Below are positions 19,150 to 30,377 of a stretch of DNA of 64,000 nt, piece after piece (positions within the stretch are counted from its first letter, which is position 1; each line of letters opens with the position of its first letter). This DNA comes from Byssochlamys sp. IMV 00236 (lineage: Eukaryota; Ascomycota; Eurotiomycetes; Eurotiales; Thermoascaceae), in contig MSJH02000696.1 in assembly GCA_001931875.2 (NCBI GenBank), forward strand, positions 68,284-132,283. Direction: 5' to 3'. Position numbers and translations under genes: made by a program. The notes beneath the pieces were generated by a model that saw nothing but the letters and a program-made list of their open reading frames with translations, did no database searches and was not told where the DNA came from.

Positions 19150-22100
19150 TCACTCTTTGGCTTTCTTCTTGTCTGTGTTCTGCCGAGGCAGTTGATTTGC
19201 TCCCCGGGGTGTCAACACCTTCCGGATGATGAAACCCTGCTCGTTTTCCGGCCGGGAACGTGCACTGTCTCCGTGGTAGAATTCGCACCGGAATTTGAGG
19301 TACCGATCATGGTGCTTGTAAACGGTAATGATGTCGCCTGTATACAGTTTACCAAAGTTGAAGCCTTCGTGGCCGCTATCGCTCTCAGGGCCTCGCCTCA
19401 ATTCGACATCGTTGACCCAGATACACTTCCGGGTCTTCGTCGACAGAACAGCCATCACATTGGGAACTGACATCCAGTCCTCTCCGGCCTGGATACGCTT
19501 CTCGATAGCAGGAGCCCAGAAGGTGATCTCTAGCGCATACGCTGGGATTCGTGTGTCCATGGGATCCGGATAGCAGATGGTCGCCTGCGGGCCCCGACCC
19601 CATGAGGTCATCCGATCTTGCAGTCGGATGGTCAGGTCGAAGATAGAGCCCTCAACGCTGGTGAGTTTACCGAGCAGAGGACCAGGTTTGACAAAGTTTG
19701 TGGGGGATAGCGCACGCGAGCCGTAGGGGTCTTCCAAGCTTGAGCGTTCGGAACCCGTAGTGGTGGCGGGCAACTCAGAGAGAACCTCCTTGCCAGTTTT
19801 CGCGTCAATTGTGATAGCGAGTTCGTCATCCAACTCATCCTTAATGTGCCTGCCAGAATAAACACGCTGGTCCCTGGACTTCCCTCCTTTCGAATGCTCG
19901 CTGGATGTCTCGGGTAGCGGTAATACGATCCGGCGGCTGAACGGGACGGCCTTCGGTGTGGTTTCGTGCGCACCCTCTTCCTGCTTGTTGGACTCTGAAG
20001 CACCTACATTGACCGGTGTCAGTGCTCTGGTAACAGGACTGCGAGATCTGGCGGAGGCGAGGGCATTCGGTGTTGCGGAGCCCCTATCGAGGCCGACTTC
20101 TGACTCCACCTTGAGTTGTCCAACAAGGGCCTCAGTTCCCAAGAGACTAGCAGCAGAGCCACCGAACTTCGGCATGGGAAGAGACACTTCTGAAGCTAGG
20201 CTTTGGTGGTCGCTCCTCGACTCATCACTTGATGACATGAAGTCGACAATGCTGAAATCGTCGCCCTCGAGCTCGTTTAGGTTGGAGAATTCTGGGGCAC
20301 CAGGGCTGCGTGCGACAGATCCTGTTATCTCACCGAATAGGCGACTCGTTGTTTGTTGAGCATGTAATTCGGATTCTTCGAAGCTTTCTATGTGCGGGAG
20401 AGAGGGGTAATGGACTTGCACGGGTACTTCCTCATCCACACGCTGTCTCTTCGCATGTTGTTCTTCCGGAGTGTTGTGTTGCTCCTCCGCGTCACCCTTG
20501 TCATAGAGTGAGAGCTGGGACGCGTCCAGTTCCTCCTCAGCCTCCCCTATCACAGGCAACTCCTCGAAGTCATCCTCCAGGCCTTCATCATCCGGGTATT
20601 CATCCACATCAGGGACATTCGCAATCCATGGATGCTTGAAGCATTCACTCTCCTTTGGCCGTAGCTGTGGATCACGGTTCAAGAGCTTCGCAACAAAGTC
20701 AACGCCTTCCTCTGAGATCCCTTCTCTGCGAAGCAAGTCCAAGTCGGCCTCAGTAGTCATGATTGTTCTCAACATCTGTGCACCTCTGTCATCCGCACGC
20801 CCAATATAGGGAGGTGCTCCACAGAGGATGTGATAGAGCACTGCTCCAAGGGACCACATATCTACGGACTGGTCATATGGGGAGGTTTTTGGCGGACTAA
20901 TGAGTCAGCGACTATTGTAAAATGCGGTCAAGGTTCACTTACGGATCGCCCACACGCCGTCTCTTTCGCACCTCACCTCGTCGGTAGGTTTCATATTCTG
21001 GATAGACCTCGGGAGCACAGTACAGTAGTGTCCCACAGAAGGTTTTCAAGAACGTTTCTTCCTGCGCAACCTTGGAGAGCCCAAAATCAGAGAGCTTTAC
21101 CTTCAACGGATCCAAAGACGCAATGAGAATATTGTCAGGTTTGATATCGCGGTGGGTGATCTTGCGTCTGTGGAGATATTGCAGCGCATGCAATATCTGC
21201 CGTGCAATACTCTTCACCATGTCTTCGGGGATTTTCCCATGCATCTGGAGATAAGTGGACAGTTCTCCGCCAGCCACGTACTCCATGATGATGTAGATCC
21301 AGCGGTCGTGCTCGTGGTGACCCTCATACTGAACGATATTAGGCTGGGAGAAGATTAGCATGAGTCAGCTACAGTGATCGAGTTCCTCACATGTCTCAGA
21401 TCCTTCATGATCTTCATTTCGTTATCCACCTTCTGATCTAGGACTCCATTCTTCATGAAGCGCCGCTTGTCGAGTTCCTTTGCCGCATACACGATTCCGT
21501 GCTGCTTGGTCGCGAGTTTGTAGACAGTTGCAAATGCACCTTTACCTATCTGGCCAGTGACGTTGTACAAAGACCCTCCTGTCCAGTGCATTCCATATGG
21601 GTTGCCAACAGTCCAGGATAAGGTGGGTTGCGTGGGCAAACCACGCATCTTGGGCCGCCTGAGATCTGTGCGGTGTTTTTGAGCCCGCTGAAGATATTTG
21701 ATCAGGTTCTCCGTGTACTGCACGGTATGCCCATCGCGAGGTGGGATCCGGACGACGAATTTGACCTCATCGGCAGATTGAGTGCCCATGACCACTTGGA
21801 TTACCGACCCGCTGGTCAGCATCCGACTGCAGTCCTTCTGATTTTTCCGAAGCCGACAGCTATCCACCACCGTCCCGTTTGTCGAGGTATCTTGAAGCAT
21901 AATGATGCCATCATCGGTCAGATAGATGCGGAAGTGAACATTTGATATCCGTTTGGCACTGTCATCTGCAGAGAGGACGATATCGCAACGGTTGGCGTTC
22001 CGACCGAAACAGAATCCCGAAGCCGGGTCTCGAACTGATGACGATAGCCTAAGTGCAATATCACGAGCCGCTATGTCCGAGGTTTCGTATTCGAGTTCAT

Positions 22101-22284
22101 CTCTCTGCAAGATGTGCTGGGGCGCGATATCGGCCGTGGCTGCAACGGCATCGTGAGCCGCCCTCGAGTTTGGGTGCAGAATGCAAATTATGTCGGAGAC
22201 ATCCTGTTCATGAAGACCAGAATTGTTGTGACCTATACGCCGGGGATCTGCGTACGGTTGAGTCGACTCTTGAGTGGCCTCCAT
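19150..22284 (-). CDS. chkB: DNA-damage checkpoint kinase, Rad53/Cds1/Chk2 type
   Basis: Three exons: 22284-21391, 21343-20943 and 20896-19150 (introns 47 and 46 nt), 1013 aa. Residues about 85-170 form an FHA domain (F-C-F-G-R-N ... K-R-I-S-N-V-H-F-R-I, then D-T-S-T-N-G-T-V-V). The Ser/Thr kinase domain follows from about 240: I-G-K-G-A-F-A-T-V-Y, A-A-K-E-L-D-K, I-T-H-R-D-I-K-P-D-N, D-F-G-L-S-K, Y-C-A-P-E-V-Y, D-M-W-S-L-G-A-V-L-Y and the C-terminal H-P-W-I. A second, degenerate FHA-like domain lies near residues 820-960, ending L-Y-T-G-D-I-I-T-V-Y. FHA-kinase-FHA order is that of Rad53/Cds1 effector kinases, which Mec1/ATR-class kinases activate after replication stress. The activation segment holds T-F-L-K-T-F-C-G-T-L. 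The gene symbol follows A. nidulans usage for the Rad53 orthologue. Confidence 0.9.
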
Positions 22285-22647
22285 GAGGATCCTCAGGCTG
22301 CAATAATTGTGCCCGTGCGAGGCAATTGTGAATGCTCAACGATGCACTTATACTTGCATAACACAGTAGGGTAATCGATATGCCTAGTATATCGGTTGCA
22401 TCAGCAATCTGGCTTCGGAGCTGGCTCAAAAACGCTGTCCTCAGATAGTATTTGACGCGGACTTTCTACGAAAACATTGAAAACAATGGAGTGGTGTTCG
22501 GCCCTCACAAGAAACCAGACACACTAAGGCTGGATGAGCCTCTGAGCCTCGAGGACAGACAAAGAATGCTAACGAATATCCGCTGACCTACCAGTTTCAG
22601 ATTGCTATCAGACAAATAAAACGCTCTATCGTATGCAGGTTCAGCGG
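22285..22647. other. Intergenic upstream of chkB
   Basis: Contains the chkB 5' flank; only short overlapping frames. No motif recognised. Confidence 0.45.
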
Positions 22648-23182
22648 TTAATGGGCGGTAACGGCCCAGCGGGGGAAGTTCTTAAAGGCGGGTGTCGTAG
22701 CTGGATCCAAAGCCTCCTCGACCCTCGAGACTAATAATGATGGCAGTGCAACGAGCGCCGCGGGCATATAGAACAATGCCCTTGCTGAGACTTGGGATGC
22801 AGTGTCCGCTGAGATGAGCAGCTGCCGCCGCAAGGATCCAGATACGTCCTCTTAGGTATTATATTAACTGTCCAGTAACCTCCCAATCTCCATCTGTCTC
22901 GCTCGATTGGGAACCGGTGCGGTCCGTTGGTCTGTTGGAATGTGATTCGGATGAGTGGATTCAGCAGCTGGTCGTAAGATCCTGAATGCCCGTACTGAGC
23001 TGCGTTAGCACAGCTCGCAATTCAGCACGGAACGTGGAGATTGAGAAAGCACAGACCCCGACAGCTCCGAGTGAACTCCCTGCCAGCAATCCATACGCGC
23101 TAGGTATGGCCGTCTGTCCTGCGAGTCGCGACAGAGGAGACGAGGCAGAATCGACCGGCAGGGTCGTCGTCCGAGAAACCAA
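22648..23182 (-). CDS. Candidate small membrane protein, two exons, boundaries uncertain
   Basis: Two minus-strand frames look like halves of one small protein. The upstream frame (about 23182-23000) holds a hydrophobic helix, Y-G-L-L-A-G-S-S-L-G-A-V-G-V-C-A-F-S, followed by F-R-A-E-L-R-A-V-L. The downstream frame ends at 22648 and holds A-L-F-Y-M-P-A-A-L-V-A-L-P-S-L-L-V plus a plausible C-terminus (E-E-A-L-D-P-A-T-T-P-A-F-K-N-F-P-R-W-A-V). A possible intron runs from a gtacgg donor near 23000 to a gcggcag acceptor ending at 22822. I could not find a start ATG with confidence, and I recognise no family. It may equally be chance open sequence in the chkB to threonine aldolase interval. Confidence 0.25.
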
Positions 23183-23391
23183 GCAAAGCGAAGTGGATGG
23201 CTCAGCCGTCCTTTTGTTCAGACCCCAGGCATCAACATCATGTGGCCCGTGCGAGCCCGCGGATGTCGTTCCTGAACTCCATAAACACCTTTCCCCTTCG
23301 GGCTACAGCTCAAGCCTACCTAGGTACGAGGCAAAAATCTATAAGATCGATATACAGCAGAAGTATTTGACTGGAATGATACAATATACGT

Positions 23392-24668
23392 CTACTTTGT
23401 TCCATAAGGTTTCGTGACATTGTCGCTTCGCTCAAACTTACCGCTGAAGGCAATGTCGAAGACTTCTTCCAGGCGGCTGATAGCCTCATCAGACACCTCT
23501 GTACGTCGTCGTCAGCGGTCTTCTTTGGTCCATTGAAGAATCATATGCACTCACGATAGTGGATCACGATTCTCCCACCGGATAGTTTCAGGCCCTTTTG
23601 ATCCCCGATGGCCGCCAGGTCGTTCGGGCCCAGTCCGGACGCCTCGAGGTCCAGCCAGACCATGTTCGTCTGGACAGGCTTCTGCAGCTTCCCACCGCGG
23701 CTCGTCCAAGCATCTGCTACCTTCTTCGCTTTGGCATGAGTGTCTTTGAGTCTCCCACCTTCGCCATTGGGGCCGGGCCCAAAGGTCTCCTCGACGGCAA
23801 CACGTGCAGCAGCCGAGATGACACCAGCTTGGCGGACACCACCTCCAATGGATTTACGGAACCAATTTGCCCGCTTGATAAACTCCTCTGAGCCAACTAT
23901 AATGCTCCCAATGGGAGCACCCAGGCCCTTGGAAAAGCAGAGACTCACACTATCAAAGAGACTAGCGTAATCTGACAAGCTACCTGCGCCTGAGACGACC
24001 GCCTCCCAGAGTCTTGCGCCGTCAAGATGGACCTTGATGCCTTTAGCATGGGCCCACTCAACAATCCGACGCACTTCATCGAGTGGCAGCACCGTCCCAT
24101 CCAGAGTGTTTTCCAGACTAATCAGCTTGGTGGGACAGTAATGAATATCATCGTCGAGTATAGCTTGCTTCTGAATGTCCTCGAGAGTCAAATAGATGCC
24201 GTTTTTCGGGATAATACCGTAAACAGTCGCACCCGTCCAGGCACTGACTCCACCCGCTTCATATCGAAGGATGTGAGATTGATGGTCACATAAGATGGAA
24301 TAGGGTGGCTGCACCAGGTGCGTTCGAATGGCGACTTGGTTACCCATGGTACCGGACATGACGAGCAATCCAGCCTGATGGCCGGCGCGCTGTGCAACGT
24401 ATTCCTCGAGCGAGTTTGTTACCGGGTCCTCCTTAAATACATCGTCCAGCAAGGTTGTGTTTGTGATTGCCTCGAGCATGGATAGTGTCGGCTTTGTCAT
24501 GGTGTCGCCTGGAGTTATGTCATGTTCTCGTTAGAGCTTGGGATCATTATTATTAGATGCAAGTTGTCAATGCTCACTCCGTAGATCAAATTCGGCTGCT
24601 CCTGCGCCGTGCCAATGATTGGGCTTGCCATTGGCCGCAGAGTGACTGGCTGATATATTCGCGGCCAT
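23392..24668 (-). CDS. L-threonine aldolase (PLP-dependent, GLY1 family)
   Basis: Three exons: 24668-24578, 24508-23555 and 23498-23392 (introns 69 and 56 nt), 383 aa. The first splice rebuilds the conserved F-D-L-R-S-D-T-M-T-K-P-T. Further hallmarks are D-P-V-T-N-S-L-E, S-G-T-M-G-N-Q-V-A-I-R-T-H, L-E-N-T, G-I-K-V-H-L-D-G-A-R-L-W-E-A and the PLP-binding loop C-F-S-K-G-L-G-A-P-I-G-S, whose Lys forms the Schiff base. The enzyme cleaves L-threonine and L-allo-threonine to glycine and acetaldehyde, a main route to glycine in fungi. An in-frame ATG at 24758 would add 30 residues rich in Arg and free of acidic residues, resembling a mitochondrial presequence, so two start sites are possible. The gene is divergent from the Mis18-domain gene. 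Confidence 0.9.
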
Positions 24669-25129
24669 TGTGAAGCTGCGCGTACAGCGGATCGTCCTAC
24701 GAGGAACTGGACACGCTGGCCCGCGCGGACGCAGGGCAGAGAGAATGGTACGCCTCATGGAGAGAGCAACGAGCACAGCAGCACGAGATAGATCTCAAGC
24801 CAAAGCCTCGATCGAACCCGTGCGGGGCAGGCCGTGTTGTTCTCTCCCCGCGCACTTGGGGGCACTAAAAACGACACTTGGCCCTCGAAAACAGTATGGT
24901 CAAATCCACGATCTGACGCTGTTTGCGGTCCAAGCCGCCTAGACTATCTATCGATAAGCGTCGGCGCTGGAACAACGCAATTGACCAGCCTCTTAGTCAG
25001 CGGTCGAGGCTCGTTCGATTTCCAGGCCGATGCTCCGCCTCTCGACGATGGTCTGTCTACTTACTCTCTGAAACTACAATTGCCCACGCCACGCCAGCAG
25101 TGTGCTTCACCCGGTATCCGACCTCCGTC
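24669..25129. promoter_or_regulatory. Divergent upstream region of threonine aldolase and Mis18-like gene
   Basis: 461 bp between two divergent start codons. It contains the possible N-terminal extension of the aldolase (24669-24758, minus). The plus strand stays open upstream of 25130 back to 24923, but that part reads as leader. No TATA box identified. Confidence 0.5.
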
Positions 25130-26877
25130 ATGGATCTCTCCCGGATAACGAGGCCTTCGGTCCTCTGCCAGTGTTCCCGCTGCTCAAGCTCTCTTGCGGC
25201 CTGCGAGAATGAGTGGGCCAAGCTCTCCAGCTCGTACTCGATTGCTGCGGGCTGGCTGAGCTTGGACATCAATCGGATCGCGATCTCATCTGAAAGGAAG
25301 CAGATCCCCTTGTCATCCGATCTGAGTCTGCTGCGTGGATGTATTCTCCAAGATATCACCTGCAAGCTCTGCGACCAGAAGCTGGGCGCAATATGCGACT
25401 TGAGCCATGGGTAGATTGACCCTGTACCTTCCTTGATCGCGACTGTACTGACTTCAATAGGGCCAACATTTTCTGGAAGATGTCGAAGGTATCATTCCGA
25501 GAGATCGTCACCATGAGGACGGTAGACCCCATTTTCAAGGAAGGTCTCGTGGACAGCCTATTGTATCCGAAGCAGGACGCGCAAAACGAGCCTGAAGCCA
25601 ACCAAGACGCAGTCGCAGCAACCTCCGGCTCTCTGGAGACTCCAGGAAATAGCTCTTCTGTTCGACAGGAAATTCAGAACCAGGGATTGAATATCAACCG
25701 GATCTCGAGCTCTGTAGACACCTTGCACGGCACGATGACGGAGCTGAAACATGCTTTCACCGCGCTACGGATAGAGCTACACGGCCCGAACCGGGCTTCC
25801 CTCGAACCCGAAAGGGCCGATGGGGGCTTTGATATGCTGGCGACGGTCTTGAAGGAGCTCAAATGCAGGTCAGAGGAGGTGGACAGGCTAAGGCTTGAAA
25901 ATGAAGCTCTGAAATTGAAGAACCGCTACTTGGAGGAACAGGCGACAAAGACCCCCTATTCTAATCCATACCTTCTGGAAAGCAGTACACCCATCAGAGT
26001 ACGCAGCCCAGGACTACTAAATGAAAATGGAAAGCGTCCCTGGCTGGAAGCGCAACACAGTGTCCGGAGCAATCAAGTCCTGGACTCTTTCGACGAAGGA
26101 AATGAGCTCTCAGACACGACCTCCGTCGACGATATCGCTATGCACTCTGTGAAGATACCTCTAAATGATGTCGCAGAGCCAGACGCTCCATTGGAAGATG
26201 GCCAAGCCACTCCAAAACCATCTGGCGCGAACGGGAAGACTAAAGACCAAAACGCTCTCGACGCTATGGCTGAAGCAATCTATCACACTCATTTGGATCC
26301 CCAGCAACCAGCGAACAAAAGAAGGCGACTTTCCCAGCCGACGGATTCCCGTCCGAACAATCCTAGTCAAGAACCGAAAAAGAGCGGACGACCACGTGGT
26401 CCTCGAAAGTCTACAGGCCAGACTACGAAGACAACTAATCAACCAGAAACGCCCAATCCGGCAGCACTGCGTGAGCAAGATCTCAACGTGAGTGCTGGCT
26501 CTCAGAAGGATGAGAATACATCAAATCCAACACCAGATGCTGCTGCGCCCAAATCGAAACCTCGCGGGCGGCCCAGCCGTGGAAAATCAGGGTCTACCAG
26601 CGGAACGCGTACGGCTAGAAATCCCGACGTGAGCACAGATGCTGCAGCCACCATTGAGAAACAACTCATACAAGCCGCCGCAAGCGTCGAAGATTCATCA
26701 AATGTGGATGTCCTAGAATCCCACGACCAGAATAGCAGAGAAACTCTTGACAACCCGAATCCTTCTCAGAAATCGGGGAAAGAAGATGCACGTGAACGAC
26801 GAAAGGCGCAGGTAGCCGCGCGGGATGTGCTCGCCAAGATGGCCATGCAACGGGAAGAAGCAATGACGGAGGAGTAG
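25130..26877 (+). CDS. Mis18/Yippee-like zinc domain protein with AT-hooks
   Basis: Two exons, 25130-25410 and 25461-26877 (50-nt intron, donor gtagat), 565 aa. Residues 10-125 form a Mis18-type zinc fold: C-Q-C-S-R-C (Cys15/Cys18), W-A-K-L-S-S-S-Y-S-I, L-S-L-L-R-G-C, then C-K-L-C (Cys78/Cys81) and I-F-W-K-M-S-K-V-S-F-R-E-I-V-T-M. Mis18 proteins license CENP-A loading at centromeres in yeasts and animals. After a short predicted coiled coil (about 225-260), the C-terminal half is disordered. It carries an NLS-like N-K-R-R-R-L and two AT-hook-like motifs, G-R-P-R-G-P-R-K and P-R-G-R-P-S-R-G-K, and ends in a charged helix. S. pombe Mis18 is under 200 aa, so the long AT-hook tail is the notable difference. 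A centromere role is inferred from the fold only. Confidence 0.75.
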
Positions 26878-27247
26878 GATAGTTACTATTGCTAACTATG
26901 ATATATATTCAGTCTACGCATCGGCAGTGGTGTCATCAGGTTTGGGGTGATTACTTTGGTTAGTATTCCAATCTTGACTATTTCGTTGTTCTGGTACATG
27001 GAAGTGGAATTTAACACCACCGATAGCATAGCATAGCATAGCATCCTCTTCAGTCTTACAGAAATCCGAATGGAACGCTCTTCTACCGCCATGAAGGCTT
27101 GCTTGTTCTGTATCCAAATGTCGGGGAAGAATTCCCAAATCTAAAGCATTTATAACCAAACATTGGAAAGGACAAGGACAGGGACAGCGCTTGTACGGAT
27201 ATCCCATCCTGAAATGTGTATCGTTTAAGAGTAATCAATCACATATT
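26878..27247. other. Intergenic between convergent 3' ends
   Basis: 3' flanks of the Mis18-like and Rex1-type genes. A four-copy tandem repeat of the 5-mer agcat lies at about 27025-27046. No gene seen. Confidence 0.55.
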
Positions 27248-29467
27248 TTATTTCACGCACATAAACCCACATCCTTCCCTAGCTCTCTCACATGCCTTTT
27301 TCAAGGCCTGTTCTTCTCGATCAGTCCATTTCACACTCAGCTCATCCCATGGTTTCCGTGACTGGAATTCTTCGCGGTATTTCTTGTGCAGGGACTGCAA
27401 ACGGCCCACTTCACGCGGGTCGCCAGTTCCAGAGTATACGATGAACAGCGTGCAGGACGGGAGCGAATCGTATATTTGAGCAATGTTCGATACCGTGCGA
27501 GATACGGTTTGAGATAGCACCTCTGCTGGCGGATCAGATGCCGTGGCTCCAGTTGTGGTAGCAGACGTGGTGGGCGTGGTCTCCTCCGGCGGGGGAACTA
27601 GGCTCGTCGACTCGTTGGCATTGTTGGGGTCGGGACGGCGATTGCACCATCCGCGGAGGACTTCGAGCTCGCGGAGTCGAGCCCAGGTGAAATCGGTGCC
27701 TCCAGCTGGAATGGATGAGTCGTTCTCGTCGCCGTTGACTGCCCTGTTCACGCCCGCTACGACGTCCTCGTCCGTGTTGCAACCGATTGCAACTGTTGCC
27801 TGCGAGCCGAAGCCACGCTCGGGACTGCCCCAGTCTACAACGGCGCCTGTACGTCCTTCGCCAGAGCCGACTTTCCCTGATTTAACTGAGCGGGAGAGAC
27901 GGCGAAAGATGCTCTCGTTGGAGGCATCGCTGGTGCCCCAGCGCTCGCCCTTCTCACATTTCTGCTTGACGAGTTCGAGCACTGCACGTGCATCCTCGAT
28001 TGAGTCGTGGCCAGCCATGCCCTTCTGGATCTCCTTGCCCAGATATTTCTGAGTAAGCCACTTAAGGCCGCACTTCAGAGGTGGTCCACGCGGGTGGGGG
28101 TAGATGATAGACGTGTCGATGATGAAGGGATGCGTGAGCTTCAACGCATTTAAGTCGGAGTTTAGGGAGTGTCCGACAAGGACAGATCGCGGAGTAAGAA
28201 TAGAAAGCAGCTTCTGCTGAATATCATGGAGAGTCGTAGTGACGGGATCCAGTTTCTCTTTAGTGATACCAGAGAATCGCGTCAGGTAGTCTATGACAGG
28301 TCTTTCGGGCTTGACAAGTTCATCCAGCACTACCTCGCCATCCCAGCTGACGAGACTGATACGAGTGAGCTCCGATTTTCCACCTTCAGTAATGCACATT
28401 TCACAGTCCAGAGCAAGTATTTGACGGCCAGCCGTCATGCTCCCTTGCTGAATCTCTGCTTCAGGTACATCGCCGTCAGCCAGGCTGGGGACATTCGTGT
28501 CAACCCAGCCTTCTTCCGCAGACGTTCCAGCTCGCTTGCGGGCCTCGAGATCTGCGGCCCGGTCCTTCTCGCTAGGGAAGAGCGCTGGGTGAAGTACGTA
28601 GTCATTCTCTCGGAGATCGCTGAGTGAGGCGATGAATGTCGTAACCGGGGTTCGTTGCGAAACGTAATTCTTGTCCACTCTTGGTGGTTTTGGCCCTTTA
28701 CCCTGATTGCCGCTCTCTTTGGTTTTTGGCAAAGAAGATAACAGTATCGCCTGGAGAGGAGAGTGTACCTTGTTGTACTTCGAATCCCCAGGTGCCTTAA
28801 CAGGCCAAACATGGGGAAACATATCAGCCAAAGGCTGCAACGATTGGGGAAGTGTATCCTTTGAAAGTGGCTTTGGACTGAAGCGCTCAGACCGATCTCT
28901 CAGAGGTAGGCCTTGCTTCCACCTAACAAAGTCTTCGGCCTTTGGATCTTCTCCCTCATCCTTTCCATCGGCTTGTTTGGGCTCCTCTGCCTGAGTGGTC
29001 TCTTCCACTGGCTTTGGTTCCAACTGAATAGTACCGTCAAACATGCCCAGTTCAAGCCCCGGCACCATCAAAACAACGACCTTCCGGACATGACCTGAAT
29101 GTTTCACAGAAATCCATTGGGGTGCAATACCATCCGCGAAGCAGTAGAGCAGCAGGCCTTGGAGGTCGGCAATGCGTATAGAAGACTGCAACTTGCCATG
29201 AATATATGTCAAAGTCGGATATTTGGTCTTCTCGCCATCAGCACCGCGTCTTTTCTTCACGGCTCTGGTCTCTGTGGAACCGTTCTGATCGATAGCTTTC
29301 TCTGTCTCTGCAGTGCTATCTGTCTGCTCTGATGCAGCTATTGAGGAAGCCTGGAGAGCTGAAAGAGTCTGAGCTACTCCAAATCCATTTGAGCCTTCGC
29401 TAGGGCCCATTGTAGGGTCATCTTCATCCCTAGTATCACTGCGCTTGCGTTTCTTTCCAATAGTCAT
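27248..29467 (-). CDS. rex1: RNA exonuclease, Rex1/Rnh70 type (DEDDh)
   Basis: Single exon, 739 aa. The exonuclease domain (about 350-510) shows all DEDDh motifs: ExoI I-L-A-L-D-C-E-M-C, ExoII V-L-V-G-H-S-L-N-S-D-L-N-A-L and ExoIII G-H-D-S-I-E-D-A-R-A. In yeast, Rex1 trims the 3' ends of 5S rRNA, 5.8S/25S precursors and some tRNAs in the nucleus. The N-terminus carries basic, NLS-like K-K-R-K-R and V-K-K-R-R. Residues 80-340 include a conserved-looking L-T-Y-I-H-G-K-L-Q-S-S-I region before the catalytic domain, typical of the longer Rex1 class rather than Rex3/Rex4. A C-terminal extension after the exonuclease domain includes L-F-I-V-Y-S-G-T-G-D-P-R. Transcribed divergently from the glutaredoxin gene. 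Confidence 0.87.
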   Translation of the reverse strand: MTIGKKRKRSDTRDEDDPTMGPSEGSNGFGVAQTLSALQASSIAASEQTDSTAETEKAIDQNGSTETRAVKKRRGADGEKTKYPTLTYIHGKLQSSIRIADLQGLLLYCFADGIAPQWISVKHSGHVRKVVVLMVPGLELGMFDGTIQLEPKPVEETTQAEEPKQADGKDEGEDPKAEDFVRWKQGLPLRDRSERFSPKPLSKDTLPQSLQPLADMFPHVWPVKAPGDSKYNKVHSPLQAILLSSLPKTKESGNQGKGPKPPRVDKNYVSQRTPVTTFIASLSDLRENDYVLHPALFPSEKDRAADLEARKRAGTSAEEGWVDTNVPSLADGDVPEAEIQQGSMTAGRQILALDCEMCITEGGKSELTRISLVSWDGEVVLDELVKPERPVIDYLTRFSGITKEKLDPVTTTLHDIQQKLLSILTPRSVLVGHSLNSDLNALKLTHPFIIDTSIIYPHPRGPPLKCGLKWLTQKYLGKEIQKGMAGHDSIEDARAVLELVKQKCEKGERWGTSDASNESIFRRLSRSVKSGKVGSGEGRTGAVVDWGSPERGFGSQATVAIGCNTDEDVVAGVNRAVNGDENDSSIPAGGTDFTWARLRELEVLRGWCNRRPDPNNANESTSLVPPPEETTPTTSATTTGATASDPPAEVLSQTVSRTVSNIAQIYDSLPSCTLFIVYSGTGDPREVGRLQSLHKKYREEFQSRKPWDELSVKWTDREEQALKKACERAREGCGFMCVK

Positions 29468-30377
29468 GGCTGGCAGGATGCCGGCTGATTTGGGTCAGAA
29501 GAAGTCCTTCACCCCAAACAATCTATCATCGACTTCCAAAGTAAAAATGAAAGTACGACTGTTGCGTGGTTCAGAAGCCTCGTAGATCGCTCGATTGATA
29601 TACAGGGCTTTAGAAATATGTCCCGTCTTCGATGTCCATGTTAGAATGGATTGGCCAGAATTGACGGGAGGCGAAAGTTGACTTTTATCTGTGTCACGTG
29701 ATGATAACCGTTCCATTGTTTGTTGCCATTGGAATACATTGGATACTACACTGACCTAGGCCTCAATGCTGTTTAAATAAACTCCTGCAATCTTAGGATG
29801 GCTTTCTTTGAGAGTACCCACTGTGAAAAACCAGTTGCTGAACGATTGCTTTCTTAAACGGCTGACGAGCAACTTGCCGCTGATTGGACATGATGATTAA
29901 AATGAATACTCTGCAAGGAATTGAACTTATGAATGATCTTTTTGTTCTGTATTCCTGCAGAGATTACATTGATAATACATGCACCATATTTCTCTATAAC
30001 CAACTTATTTACCACACCATATTCATGAAGCTTGAGTATGGTAGTTACCCAGATGGCCAGTGAGGGTCAACGGCGATGGCGTCACTCCGCATCAACAATT
30101 CTCCGACCCCCGACGAGATTTCTCCGCGATCAGACGCCGCCGGATCGACAAGAACTCACAGCAATTGCCTCCCATTTGGATCTTATCTGATCCGACCATC
30201 TGTTCCCGGCTGCTGAGAAAATTCATCCTCTGGTATCCTCCTTCAGTATATTCGCCTCGTTGAAATACCTGCCCGAAAGTGTCCAGCCGGTATTGAGATA
30301 TCCAGTTCACATCTCTCCTTTAGATACCCCTCCCTCCCCGCCATCGATTCTCACCTCCGCCACACGCGACCACCAAC
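29468..30377. promoter_or_regulatory. Divergent upstream region of rex1 and the glutaredoxin gene
   Basis: 910 bp between two divergent starts. The right end, just before the glutaredoxin ATG, is a C/T-rich leader (ctccctccccgccatcgattctcacctccgcc region). No coding signal. Confidence 0.5.
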
